Shown here: one piece after another, positions 24,988 through 33,416 of the stretch
Layout: the number at the start of each line of letters is the position of its first letter
How positions within the stretch are numbered: the stretch's first letter is position 1
Assembly (NCBI GenBank): GCA_031430595.1
Contig: JANPBU010000027.1
Coordinates: 47,869-111,868, forward strand
Length of the DNA stretch: 64,000 bases
Direction: 5' to 3'
Source of the DNA: JANNBN01 sp031430595
GTDB lineage: Bacteria; Actinomycetota; Acidimicrobiia; Acidimicrobiales; JANYDT01
Position numbers and translations under genes: made by a program
The notes under the pieces: model-generated
The model's input: the letters and a program-made list of their open reading frames with translations, nothing else
Told to the model about the DNA's origin: nothing
Database searches by the model: none

Positions 24988-25455
24988 ATGCCAACCACTG
25001 TCAATCGAACGGTAACGGCCTCTGAGCTACGCGACCCTGATGTACTCGCCGAGGCTGGTCGGTGGCCAATCGGGGTCTACGACGCGAGGCGTCAAGACTC
25101 ACTTGTCTTGATGTCGAGAGCCGCCTTTGACACCGATCAGGCACTCCAGAAGTACATGGGTTTATTGGCTCATGCAGTTGTTGAATTGAGCCGAGACGAT
25201 CCGTCCCCAGCCGCTTTAGGCGAAGTTGGGTATGTTGCTACCTGGCTTCCGGCCGACCGGGCTTGGTGGCTTCGAGGCTTCGCCGAAGCTGTTTCAGCGG
25301 CGGTATCGGTTGCGATGTTGGACCCAATTACCGGCTTTATCGAGCTAGCCAGAGATGCCGATTCTGCCCGCACACCATCGACACTCGAAGCCCCAATCGA
25401 CGCCAGCTTGTTTTCGAGCGAGGTCAAAACCAAACTCGCTCAACGACATCCGTGA
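24988..25455 (+). CDS. Phd-like putative antitoxin with C-terminal extension
   Basis: 155 residues from ATG 24988 (the frame opens at 24964). The N-terminal 45 residues read like a Phd/YefM fold: TVTASELRDPDVLAEAGRWP, IGVYDARRQDSLVLMSRAAF. The rest is a longer, mostly helical domain (YMGLLAHAVVELSRDD, AAVSVAMLDPITGFIELAR) not typical of Phd. A GNAT acetyltransferase gene follows after 27 bases and a palindrome covers the promoter. Together they resemble an antitoxin-toxin operon. The Phd match is by eye and moderate. Confidence 0.5.
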   Translation: MPTTVNRTVTASELRDPDVLAEAGRWPIGVYDARRQDSLVLMSRAAFDTDQALQKYMGLLAHAVVELSRDDPSPAALGEVGYVATWLPADRAWWLRGFAEAVSAAVSVAMLDPITGFIELARDADSARTPSTLEAPIDASLFSSEVKTKLAQRHP

Positions 25456-25482
25456 TGACGCAGTCTCCCGGAATGCATCACA

Positions 25483-25974
25483 ATGAAAATTATTAGGGTC
25501 ACTGCTCAGAACCTGTGGCGCCTCAACCAAATCGAACGAACGCCCTATCCGAATATTTGGACGAGTGAGGCAGAAGGGTTTCTTTTCGATGGTCGCGCTG
25601 TTTCAATTCTGCGGAATAACGGGACCATCTTTCTTGCTTCCGAAGCGAACAGACAAGATCCGACCGATCCGCTTCGCTTTGTGGGCGTCGCAATTTCCTA
25701 TGTCGACCTCCAATATCACGACACAACTCGACTCGGTTCACTTGCCGTCGATCACCGATTCCGGTCGCAAGGAATTGGTCGAGCCCTTTTCACAGCGCTC
25801 CTTGACGAGTCGCTCCGTGAACGATCGTACTCAGTTGGGCTTGTCCACGAAGAAAACGTCGAAATGCTTGCCCTCGTTCGATCAATAGTAAACGTGACCG
25901 ACGAGGCCCGAACATCATCTGGGTACATCCAATTCTTCGCAGAGCGACCAGCTAGAGGGATAGTGGATCCGTAA
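25483..25974 (+). CDS. GNAT family N-acetyltransferase, possible toxin of a pair
   Basis: 163 residues. The acetyl-CoA site is clear: LGSLAVDHRFRSQGIGRALF (Q-x-x-G-x-G with the preceding beta strand), then LLDESLRE and LVHEENVEMLALVRSI. Substrate unknown. Small GNAT proteins placed after an antitoxin-like gene often acetylate aminoacyl-tRNA and block translation; here that is inference from the order of genes and the operator-like palindrome. It could equally be a housekeeping acetyltransferase. Confidence 0.8.
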   Translation: MKIIRVTAQNLWRLNQIERTPYPNIWTSEAEGFLFDGRAVSILRNNGTIFLASEANRQDPTDPLRFVGVAISYVDLQYHDTTRLGSLAVDHRFRSQGIGRALFTALLDESLRERSYSVGLVHEENVEMLALVRSIVNVTDEARTSSGYIQFFAERPARGIVDP

Positions 25975-26038
25975 ACCGCGCCGGGCACGATTGAAGGTTC
26001 TGCAACCTGGCCTGTTTGCTAGTTACTCGCCGGGCCGT

Positions 26039-26101
26039 ACGACGTTTGACGACGTCGTGTCCTCATTGAGTCAAGGTCGCCTTAGTACCAGCCGTGGTAC
26101 T
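26039..26101. other. Two hairpins between the GNAT and cyclase genes
   Basis: ACGACGT (26039-26045) pairs with ACGTCGT (26052-26058), and AGTACCA (26084-26090) pairs with TGGTACT (26095-26101). They lie in the 193-base gap after the GNAT gene. The first could end that transcript; the second lies 67 bases before the cyclase start and could be a protein-binding site. Neither has a T-run. Confidence 0.35.
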
Positions 26102-26167
26102 GGTTGACACCCACCAAACGATTATTGGTGCTGTTTAGCGTATTGGCCAACCTGCCGAAGAGACAGC

Positions 26168-27439
26168 ATGACAAATAGTGACTTGGGCAGCGACACTCAG
26201 CTCTTCGTGCGACTGCACAGAGCGCTGGTCCGCGGCAGCTCATGCACCACCGTCTTTTTGAGCGCTGATTTTGTGATCCGTTTCGTGTCGGCGAGCGTGA
26301 AGGTTCTGCTTGGCTTTGACCCGCAATTGCTCGTAGGACGTTTCGCGCCCGATCTGGTTCATCCAGATGACATGGGTGAACTTGCGGAAATGATGCTGCA
26401 CGAGGAACTTTCTCCAACGTCGTTTGAAGAAGCAGGGCACGGGCGTCTCGCGCTTCGCACCATCCGGCTCGCCACAGCCAATGGGGGTTGGCGCGCTCTC
26501 GACCTTGCAGCGGCAAACCTTCTCGATGATGAATTCGTAAACGGGTTTGTTCTGCATTTCGTCGACGCCGAAATTCGGTCCGCTGAACTCAATGCCTACC
26601 GCTCGCTGGTCGACCTAACCGATCCGGTCGACTCCCTCGATGCCATTGCCCATTTTACGAGCACCCGTCTGGAAGGTGCGCTCACCATGATTGAGGCTGA
26701 CGGTGCCACGAATCGTCTCGATGGCGAACAGGTCGCAAGGTTTCGATTACTCGGAATGGATCGGCCCGACGTACTGCGGGTACCGGTAAACGTTGATGGG
26801 CAACAAGTCGGATTACTTCTGGCCTGCGATCCGAAAGGTCGACCCTTTTCCCTTTGGAGCCTCACACTCTGTGAAGAATCCGCTGAACTCGTGGCCAAAC
26901 TCGTGTTGCGCGAGCGATCTAACAAGGTCCTAGCTAGGGCTGCCAACACCGATGCTCTCACTGGCCTCGCCAACCGTCACGCCTTTAACTCGGCTATCGA
27001 CAAGCGGCGCTCCCGGTCCGATGACCGAACAATTGTTGCGTTGATTTACCTTGACCTGGATGGGTTCAAACAAATCAACGATCGCCTCGGACACGTAGCC
27101 GGTGATCAAGTGCTCGTCGTTGTTGGCGAACGTCTTTCGACAATCGTTCGAGGCGCCGATGTTGTTGCTCGTATGGGTGGAGATGAGTTCTGTGTGCTCG
27201 CCACCGTAGCGTCATCAACAGCCGCACAGATACTAGGTGAACGTATTGTTCACGAGCTCAGCCAACCAATGTTGATTGACGGGACCGATATCCGGATTGG
27301 GGCCACCGTGGGAATTGCGGTCGCGTCAGGCTCCGGTGTCGACATCGGGCTCGTGAAGGCAGCCGATGACCTGGTCATACACATGAAGGGCCAACGAAGA
27401 GGTTCCGTTGCCTTGACTCTTCTTGAGGCCCCAGTTTGA
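26168..27439 (+). CDS. PAS-GGDEF diguanylate cyclase
   Basis: 423 residues. A PAS-like domain near residues 30-135 (VIRFVSASVKVLLGFDPQLLVG, FAPDLVHPDDM) is followed by a less clear middle domain and a GGDEF domain: ANTDALTGLANRHAFNSAID, YLDLDGFKQINDRLGHVAGD, ARMGGDEFCVLA. The active-site GGDEF is intact, and RGAD sits five residues before it, the usual product-inhibition I-site. No membrane segment, so it should make cyclic di-GMP in the cytoplasm in answer to an unknown PAS signal. No EAL domain. Confidence 0.93.
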   Translation: MTNSDLGSDTQLFVRLHRALVRGSSCTTVFLSADFVIRFVSASVKVLLGFDPQLLVGRFAPDLVHPDDMGELAEMMLHEELSPTSFEEAGHGRLALRTIRLATANGGWRALDLAAANLLDDEFVNGFVLHFVDAEIRSAELNAYRSLVDLTDPVDSLDAIAHFTSTRLEGALTMIEADGATNRLDGEQVARFRLLGMDRPDVLRVPVNVDGQQVGLLLACDPKGRPFSLWSLTLCEESAELVAKLVLRERSNKVLARAANTDALTGLANRHAFNSAIDKRRSRSDDRTIVALIYLDLDGFKQINDRLGHVAGDQVLVVVGERLSTIVRGADVVARMGGDEFCVLATVASSTAAQILGERIVHELSQPMLIDGTDIRIGATVGIAVASGSGVDIGLVKAADDLVIHMKGQRRGSVALTLLEAPV

Positions 27440-27473
27440 GAAGTCTTCTGGCCCCCGACCAATCAAAAAGCAA

Positions 27474-28058
27474 TCAGACGGTTGGTCCGCCTTTGATTCC
27501 AGCTATCAACCGATTGACCCCCCACGAGGAGGGGCCACTGAAAGTGCCTCGCGGGGCGTCTAGCGTGTAACCAGCAGATTCTGCAGACGGCCGAGTGACA
27601 TGCTCGCCAATTACCTGGGCCACAACAGATCGCAAGATAGTAACGGCATCGCTCGATTGCCATCCGATTGTTGTCAAGAGCGTGACGCAATGCTCGGCAG
27701 CCATCTGCATGTTGGGGCCAATCGTGGGGCGGGCGAACAACGATGACATCGCCGGATGCGCGTCGAGTACCTCTCCAAGACCGATTGCAATCTCAAGTAG
27801 GGCAGTCTCAGGCAACGAACAAAGCACCACCCTTTGGCTAAGAAACTCAAGCATGAAGTCTGGAAGCAGCGCCAACAAAGCCTCTTTGTCAGCTACGTGT
27901 CGGTACACACTCATTGGGCTAGCGTCTAAATCTCTCGCTATTGACCGCATCGTGCAGCCAGCAATGCCTTCACGATCTATGAGGGCCACCGCCGCATCGC
28001 ATATGGCCATCGTTGTAATGGTCGGTGGCCGACCAAGGCGCGTTCCTTTTTCAGACAT
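27474..28058 (-). CDS. TetR family transcriptional regulator
   Basis: 194 residues. The N-terminal DNA-binding domain reads GRPPTITTMAICDAAVALID, AGCTMRSIARDLDASPMSVYRHVADKEAL; the C-terminal half resembles the TetR-C class with EIAIGLGEVLDAHPA. It diverges from the membrane protein gene at 28123 with an imperfect palindrome between them, so that gene is the likely target. Confidence 0.9.
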   Translation of the reverse strand: MSEKGTRLGRPPTITTMAICDAAVALIDREGIAGCTMRSIARDLDASPMSVYRHVADKEALLALLPDFMLEFLSQRVVLCSLPETALLEIAIGLGEVLDAHPAMSSLFARPTIGPNMQMAAEHCVTLLTTIGWQSSDAVTILRSVVAQVIGEHVTRPSAESAGYTLDAPRGTFSGPSSWGVNRLIAGIKGGPTV

Positions 28059-28092
28059 GTGAAATTCGCATTGTCATCACGATTAAGTATAC

Positions 28093-28109
28093 AACGTTAT
28101 CGTAATGTT
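28093..28109. promoter_or_regulatory. Imperfect palindrome AACGTTA-N3-TAATGTT, probable operator
   Basis: The arms (28093-28099 and 28103-28109) pair at six of seven positions. The site lies midway between the divergent starts at 28058 and 28123, where a TetR repressor controlling itself and the membrane protein would bind. Confidence 0.55.
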
Positions 28110-28122
28110 CTAGGGTTACTTC

Positions 28123-28821
28123 GTGACCAAAAATCAACACCACGGGATCGTCGCATTCGACTCCTGGATAAGAAACGGGTCTCGCCTTGCGCTCCGACAC
28201 TTTCCGCTCCTAGTCATGGTGGCGGCCGTCGTCGAAATTCCGATAGCGGCGCTCAGCGTGCTTAAGGAACACACGGCGTCTGGCTGGGCGTTCTTCTTAG
28301 GCGTTCCTGCCGTTGCGTTGATCACACCCATCGGAAAAGTTGCCGCGCTGGTTGCCCTCAAGCAAGCATCCGAAGGAGCCAAGCCATCGTTTCGATTGGC
28401 ATACGGGGCGGTGCTGAACCGATTCGCAATCGTCCTAGTGGCCAGCGCACTCTGGCTGCTTGGAGTGTTCGCCGGGGTAGCTGCCCTTGTTATTCCGGGT
28501 ATCGTGCTGCTCATCGGTGGCCAATGCCTCTTGGGTGCAGTCGTGGTTGAACGACAGGGGATTCGAGCGGCTGTCGAACGAAGCTGGAAACTCGTTCGCC
28601 CGGTATGGTTCGCAGTGTTCTTCTTGTTCATTGTCGTCGAACTTGCCGGCGTGTTTGGCGACGCATTGGTTACCGCAGCCCTCAGCCCCCTTGCACCGAG
28701 CGGTGTAGTAAGCGAGCTTACGGTTGCAATCATCGCCAGAGTACTCAGTGCGCCACTGCCTTACTCGTTCTTGGCGGCGCTATTTCTCGAACGTACACAT
28801 ACGGTTTCATCTGATTCGTGA
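28123..28821 (+). CDS. Integral membrane protein, glycerophosphodiesterase-membrane-domain-like
   Basis: 232 residues from GTG 28123 with about five to six helices (FPLLVMVAAVVEIPIAAL, WAFFLGVPAVALIT, FAIVLVASALWLLGVFAGVA, PVWFAVFFLFIVVELAGVF). The pattern VVVERQGIRAAVERSWKLVR before a helix is typical of the membrane domain found alone or fused in glycerophosphodiester phosphodiesterases and DUF975-like proteins. Function unknown. It is probably under the divergent TetR regulator. Confidence 0.7.
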   Translation: MTKNQHHGIVAFDSWIRNGSRLALRHFPLLVMVAAVVEIPIAALSVLKEHTASGWAFFLGVPAVALITPIGKVAALVALKQASEGAKPSFRLAYGAVLNRFAIVLVASALWLLGVFAGVAALVIPGIVLLIGGQCLLGAVVVERQGIRAAVERSWKLVRPVWFAVFFLFIVVELAGVFGDALVTAALSPLAPSGVVSELTVAIIARVLSAPLPYSFLAALFLERTHTVSSDS

Positions 28822-28974
28822 GCGGATTCGACTTAACCCTGCCAACGCGTTGTTGCTTTCGTTCGCTGGCGTCAGGTCTGGCTGACGCGAGAGAACAAAA
28901 GTCGCTGAGCAAGGGGACAACGCGTCCGTGAACATCAAAAACCGCGAGTTTGCAACGTGGGTCTAAATCTGCGC

Positions 28975-29167
28975 TACGGTGCTCTCGTTCTGGTGTTCGG
29001 GAAGCTGGTGAAAGTCCAGCGCGGTGCCGCCACTGTAAGCAGGAAGTAACCGTTCGTAGTTCCACCGGCCCAATCAGGGTCGACAAGGTGATCGGAAGCG
29101 TTGATCTGCAAGTCAGGAGACCGGTCAGAACGCACATATTCCGACCACAGCCCCACGATGCATGGGG
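28975..29167 (+). ncRNA. Cobalamin riboswitch
   Basis: The conserved core is present: GGGAAgctGGTGaAAgTCC (about 28999-29017), then GCGGTGCCGCCACTGT (29020-29035), and the B12 box AGTCAGGAGACC (29111-29122). A short stem CCCCA-N7-TGGGG (29151-29167) lies just before the AGGAG ribosome-binding site and ATG 29186, a likely translational switch. With B12 bound, expression of the transport operon should fall. The outer ends of the RNA are approximate. Confidence 0.93.
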
Positions 29168-29185
29168 ACAGGAGCTTCAGACCAC

Positions 29186-30580
29186 ATGTTTCACGTCTTC
29201 GGACGGTCTATTGACCGTTCCCGAACCGCTCGCCGTATAACGGCAGGCCTGTTCATCACTGCTTTACTCGTTTCCGCCACTGCCTCGCAGACGGCCACCG
29301 CAGCTGAGAAGGCCGGTTCGACCTGCACAAAACCGGGCGGTCGGTCAGCATCGGCTAACCCGCAGTTGATATGTACCCGTACCAACGGAAAGCTTATTTG
29401 GGTTGCAAAGTCTTCGCCAACTACGCAGCCCACAACAGTTGCCCCACCTGCAACCACTGCCACCCTCACCAAAAACGCCAGCGGGTGTGTCACCTCGTCA
29501 GACGGAGATCTCTTTCCAGAGAAAGCCACCATCACCGATGCAAAGGGCCTGAAGATCACTTATCAGAAAACCTACAAAGTCGTTGAGGTACCGCTTCCGT
29601 GGCGAGGTGCCAAGACCGGGTTTAAGTACGTACTCGTACAATGTGGAACTAAGGCCCCCGATCTCACCGGCGCCTTGGCTGGTGCAACTGTCATCGAGAT
29701 TCCCATTAAAACGGCCTCGATCATGTCAACCGTTCATGCCCCAAACTTTGATGTGCTCGGACAATCTGACAAGGTCATTTCCGTCGACGACACCTCGTAC
29801 TATTCAACCCCGTCGATCGTGAAGCGAATTTCCAACAAACAGATCAGGGCTACTGGTGGAGGTTCACGAACAAACGTTGAGCTCCTGGTGACACTGAAGC
29901 CAAGCGTAGTCATCACCTACGGAACGGGTGCTGCTTCGTTCGACGGAATCGACAAGTTGCTAGATGCAAAACTTCCAGCGCTAGTAGAGGCTGGCTACAT
30001 GGAGGAGACCCCTCTCGGTCGGTCCGAGTGGGTAAAACTTGTAGGCGCACTGACCAACACGGAAGGCCTTGCCGAATCTGAATTCTCAAAGTGGAAAGCA
30101 AGCTACACGGCACTGGCCGCCAAAACAACTGGGGTAAAAAACAAACCGGTCGTTATCAGCGGTTCAATGTTCAAAGGCACCTGGTATGCACCAGGCGGAA
30201 AGAGCTTTGTCGCTCAGTACATCGCTGATGCTGGCGGTATTTACCCGTGGGCTGACGACAAAACGACTGGTTCACTCAGCCTCGACTTTGAAACGGTATT
30301 TGAAAAGGGTTATGACGCGACCCTATGGATCAACGCCGGATACCAATGGAACACCAGAAGCGATGTAGTGGCCGAAGATTCTCGATATGCGCGCATGCTT
30401 CCCTACAAAACTCAGCGTATGTGGGGCAACGATAAACGTGTCAATGAAACTGGCGGATCTGACTACTTCGAAACAGCTGTCGTTCGGCCCGACCTCGTAC
30501 TTGCTGACCTCATCTCCATCTTCCACCCTCAACTACTACCCAACCACACCACAACGTGGTACCGACAGATTAAGGACTGA
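29186..30580 (+). CDS. Secreted substrate-binding protein of the cobalamin ABC transporter
   Basis: 464 residues from ATG 29186 (AGGAG upstream; an ATG-less extension into the riboswitch is rejected). Order: signal peptide (ITAGLFITALLVSATASQTA), a two-cysteine segment C-x15-C-x8-W, a Thr/Pro linker, then a class III binding domain (FKYVLVQCG, LLVTLKPSVVITYG, EWVKLVGALTNTE, SYYSTPSIVKRIS). First gene after a cobalamin riboswitch and followed by BtuC/BtuD-like genes, so cobalamin or a corrinoid is the probable ligand. The sequence alone could also suit a siderophore. Confidence 0.82.
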   Translation: MFHVFGRSIDRSRTARRITAGLFITALLVSATASQTATAAEKAGSTCTKPGGRSASANPQLICTRTNGKLIWVAKSSPTTQPTTVAPPATTATLTKNASGCVTSSDGDLFPEKATITDAKGLKITYQKTYKVVEVPLPWRGAKTGFKYVLVQCGTKAPDLTGALAGATVIEIPIKTASIMSTVHAPNFDVLGQSDKVISVDDTSYYSTPSIVKRISNKQIRATGGGSRTNVELLVTLKPSVVITYGTGAASFDGIDKLLDAKLPALVEAGYMEETPLGRSEWVKLVGALTNTEGLAESEFSKWKASYTALAAKTTGVKNKPVVISGSMFKGTWYAPGGKSFVAQYIADAGGIYPWADDKTTGSLSLDFETVFEKGYDATLWINAGYQWNTRSDVVAEDSRYARMLPYKTQRMWGNDKRVNETGGSDYFETAVVRPDLVLADLISIFHPQLLPNHTTTWYRQIKD

Positions 30581-30587
30581 CAATTTC

Positions 30588-31562
30588 ATGGAATCCGCTT
30601 TAGTCAATGCCAGCTCCGATCAACAACGCATCGCGAGTCTGATTCCGTCGGGTACCGACCTTGTGTGTGCACTCGGCTTGGCGCATTGCCTCGTTGGTGT
30701 GTCGCACGAGTGTGACCACCTCGATGCTGTCGGTCTTCCTGTACTGACTTCTAGCGTGATTCCGCCACCAACCATCGACGGGCCGTCGATCTCACCATTA
30801 GAAATCGACCGGCTCGTGTGCTCGACCGTACAGGCTGGTGACAGCCTGTACATCACCGATCGACCGCTCTTGCATTCGTTGACCCCAACGCACCTGGTCA
30901 GTCAAGACGTATGTGATGTGTGCGCCGTTAACGCTGACAGTGCACAGTGCGACATCCCACCGAACTGCGACCTTGTGCTGCTGACAGCTACCTCAATTGG
31001 CGGGCTGTACGACGACATTGACCGTCTGGCTACGTTTCTTTCAGTACCAAAAGAGGGGCAACGACTCGTTGATCATGTGCGAAGAAATCTTGACGCCGTG
31101 TCCTTAGAGGGCGAACGCTTGGCAACGTTGAGGGGACGTCGACCGAGGGTTCTGACACTCGAATGGAGCGACCCTCCCTTTCTCGGGGGCCACTGGGTGC
31201 CAGAACTTGTTGAACTGATTGGGGCAGAACATGTGCTGTCGGGCCCCGGAGAACCTTCGAGGCGATCGACCTGGGAGGAAATCGCTGAAGCTGACCCCGA
31301 CATCATCATTTTTTGTCCGTGCGGTTACTCGCTTCACCAAGCCCAACTCGAAGCTCGCAAACTGTTTTTGCGGCCCGAAGTGGCAAACCTTGGAGCGGTT
31401 CGTGACGATCAGTTTTTCGCCGTCGACGCTAACCGATTGCTTTCGCGGTGCACGACGAACCTGGTAGAGGCTTCCGCTGTGTTGTTCGACATTATATGGG
31501 GGCAGACAATGAACGAACCACAAGACGGCTACCTACGACTTCAACTCGCCGCTTCAACTTGA
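30588..31562 (+). CDS. Cytosolic-type cobalamin-binding protein (BtuF-like without signal)
   Basis: 324 residues from ATG 30588, seven bases after the previous stop. No signal peptide: it begins IASLIPSGTDLVCALGLAHC, LVGVSHECDH, features of a signal-less BtuF-like family often annotated cobalamin-binding protein. Later motifs are FLGGHWVPELVELIGAEHV, WEEIAEADPDIIIFCPCG. A second, cytoplasmic binding protein in an importer operon could receive or store the corrinoid after uptake. That role is inference. Confidence 0.85.
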   Translation: MESALVNASSDQQRIASLIPSGTDLVCALGLAHCLVGVSHECDHLDAVGLPVLTSSVIPPPTIDGPSISPLEIDRLVCSTVQAGDSLYITDRPLLHSLTPTHLVSQDVCDVCAVNADSAQCDIPPNCDLVLLTATSIGGLYDDIDRLATFLSVPKEGQRLVDHVRRNLDAVSLEGERLATLRGRRPRVLTLEWSDPPFLGGHWVPELVELIGAEHVLSGPGEPSRRSTWEEIAEADPDIIIFCPCGYSLHQAQLEARKLFLRPEVANLGAVRDDQFFAVDANRLLSRCTTNLVEASAVLFDIIWGQTMNEPQDGYLRLQLAAST

Positions 31563-32605
31563 ACGCACTCCCCCGGTTTACCCGCTTCACCCGCTTCACA
31601 CAGTGGCTGCTCGCACTGGGGGTCCTCGCCTTCCTTGCTGTCGTCGCCGTAGCTATTGGCTCGGTTCGGCTTCCGGTTCGCGACGTATTCGATGTGGTCT
31701 GGCACCGAAACGGCGGTGAAGACATCGTTCGAACCATCGTGTGGAGTATTCGGCTGCCCCGAACTATCACCGCAATTGCCGCCGGCGCAGGTCTTTCGGT
31801 CGCAGGGCTACTCATGCAAACACTGTTCCGTAACCCACTCGCCGATGCATCGGTTCTTGGTGTTACTTCTGGTGCCGCGCTCGGGGTTGCCATAGTTGTT
31901 CTCGGATCAGCTTCAAGTATCGAACTTATCGGTCGCTATCAAGGCTTTGCTGCACTCAACGTAACCGTAGCGGCAGCCATCGGAAGCTCGGTTGTTTTAG
32001 TCGCCATTCTTGCAATCGCCCACCGAGTCGAAAGCCCCGTGACAGTGCTGGTCGCAGGCCTTATGGTTGCCACCCTCGTTGGGTCAATCGTAAGTTTACT
32101 TGCTTACTTCGCCTCGCTTGAGGCTGCTCGTAGTTTTGGCGCATGGTCTCTTGGTAGCTTTCGAGGCACATCATGGCATGAGGTGACGTTGTTGGTGGCT
32201 GCCGTCACCCTCGGACTGTTCATTGCTGTGCTCTCAACGAAACAACTTGACGCACTGCTGTTGGGCGAACGTGATGCAGCCGCACTCGGAACCAACCTGC
32301 GCTTCGCCCGAGCCCAGCTTATTGGGGCAGCAGCGATCGTAACCGGGGCAACGACGGCGTTCTGTGGCCCTATTGCCTTCCTCGGAATTGCCGCACCTCA
32401 ATTGGCTCGTTCGCTGATGGGAACGAGCCGACATCGGGTACTGCTTCCGGCAACTGCACTCGTTGGCTCGATCCTCGCGCTGGCTTGCGAGCTCATTGCT
32501 CAGTGGCCGGGCGACGATCGGGTTCTTCCCATCAATGCTGTCACCGCGGCGTTCGGCGCACCGGTAGTGCTCTGGGTACTCATTCGACGTCGGGCCCCTC
32601 GGTGA
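31496..32605 (+). CDS. btuC: Cobalamin ABC transporter permease (FecCD family)
   Basis: FecCD/BtuC features: WSIRLPRTITAIAAGAGLSVAG, LLMQTLFRNPLADASVLGVTSGA, WSLGSFRGTSWHEV, LLGERDAAALGTNLRFAR, FLGIAAPQLARSL, ten or so helices. The start is unclear: ATG 31496 gives 369 residues and overlaps the previous gene by 67 bases; TTG 31559 overlaps its stop by four. A small tandem (FTRFTRFT) lies before the first helix. It pairs with the ATPase that overlaps its end. Confidence 0.88.
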   Translation: MGADNERTTRRLPTTSTRRFNLNALPRFTRFTRFTQWLLALGVLAFLAVVAVAIGSVRLPVRDVFDVVWHRNGGEDIVRTIVWSIRLPRTITAIAAGAGLSVAGLLMQTLFRNPLADASVLGVTSGAALGVAIVVLGSASSIELIGRYQGFAALNVTVAAAIGSSVVLVAILAIAHRVESPVTVLVAGLMVATLVGSIVSLLAYFASLEAARSFGAWSLGSFRGTSWHEVTLLVAAVTLGLFIAVLSTKQLDALLLGERDAAALGTNLRFARAQLIGAAAIVTGATTAFCGPIAFLGIAAPQLARSLMGTSRHRVLLPATALVGSILALACELIAQWPGDDRVLPINAVTAAFGAPVVLWVLIRRRAPR

Positions 32606-33402
32606 ACACGTCGTTGTTGCCTTCCATTCAGGTTCAGTCGCTCACTGCTGGATATCGGTCAAGGCGACAGCAGACGTCGGTATTGAGTGAAGTGAATTTG
32701 ACGGTTGCGCCCCACGACCTCGTGGCGATTATCGGCTCGAACGGTGCAGGAAAGTCGACATTGCTTCGCACGCTTACGGGTGTTCAACCTCCGCTCAGCG
32801 GTGATGTGTGTATCGGCGGGATGAGTCTTCGGTCGCTGTCAGCAAAAGATCGTGCCAAACAGATTGCCGTTGTATCGACTGAACGAGTCGATGTGGCGAT
32901 GCTTCGGGTTGAAGAGGTCGTTGGGCTCGGACGACATCCGCATACCGGATGGACCGCGACACTCGGCTCAGACGATCAGCAAATCGTTGAACGGTGCATC
33001 GCCCAGGTTCGAGCGGAAAGTCTCACAGGCCGATTCTTTAGTTCGCTTTCCGATGGTGAAAAGCAACGGGTAACGATTGCTCGAGCCCTGGCCCAAGAGC
33101 CATCAATACTGGTACTTGACGAGCCAACCGCATTCCTCGACCCTCGTGCGAAAGCCCGGCTAATGGCATTAGTAACGGAACTTATCAATACGTCAGATCT
33201 CTCAGTGCTGCTTGCTACCCATGATCTCGACCTGGTCGTGCCAAAAGCCACCCAAACCTGGATCGTTGGGGCCGGAACCGTAAAGCATGGTCTGCTTGGT
33301 GAACCTCACATGGTCGCAGCGCTTCATATCGAGCTGGGTGCAACTGCTTTCGAGACAGATTCGGGTCTGCGAATTACCCTCGACGACATCGGTTCCGACT
33401 GA
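32602..33402 (+). CDS. btuD: Cobalamin ABC transporter ATP-binding protein
   Basis: 266 residues from GTG 32602, overlapping the permease stop as GTGA. Walker A GSNGAGKSTL, signature LSDGEKQRVTIARAL (SDG in place of SGG, common in this group), Walker B ILVLDEPTAFLD, H-loop LLATHDLDLV. Last gene of the riboswitch-controlled operon. Confidence 0.9.
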   Translation: MNTSLLPSIQVQSLTAGYRSRRQQTSVLSEVNLTVAPHDLVAIIGSNGAGKSTLLRTLTGVQPPLSGDVCIGGMSLRSLSAKDRAKQIAVVSTERVDVAMLRVEEVVGLGRHPHTGWTATLGSDDQQIVERCIAQVRAESLTGRFFSSLSDGEKQRVTIARALAQEPSILVLDEPTAFLDPRAKARLMALVTELINTSDLSVLLATHDLDLVVPKATQTWIVGAGTVKHGLLGEPHMVAALHIELGATAFETDSGLRITLDDIGSD

Positions 33403-33416
33403 TCGAGAAGTCACGC

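Noticed and set aside
28869..28888. GCGTCAG-N6-CTGACGC hairpin after the membrane protein gene as a strong terminator
   Set aside because: Stem is short and there is no T-run on either side; left unannotated because it cannot be told from chance.
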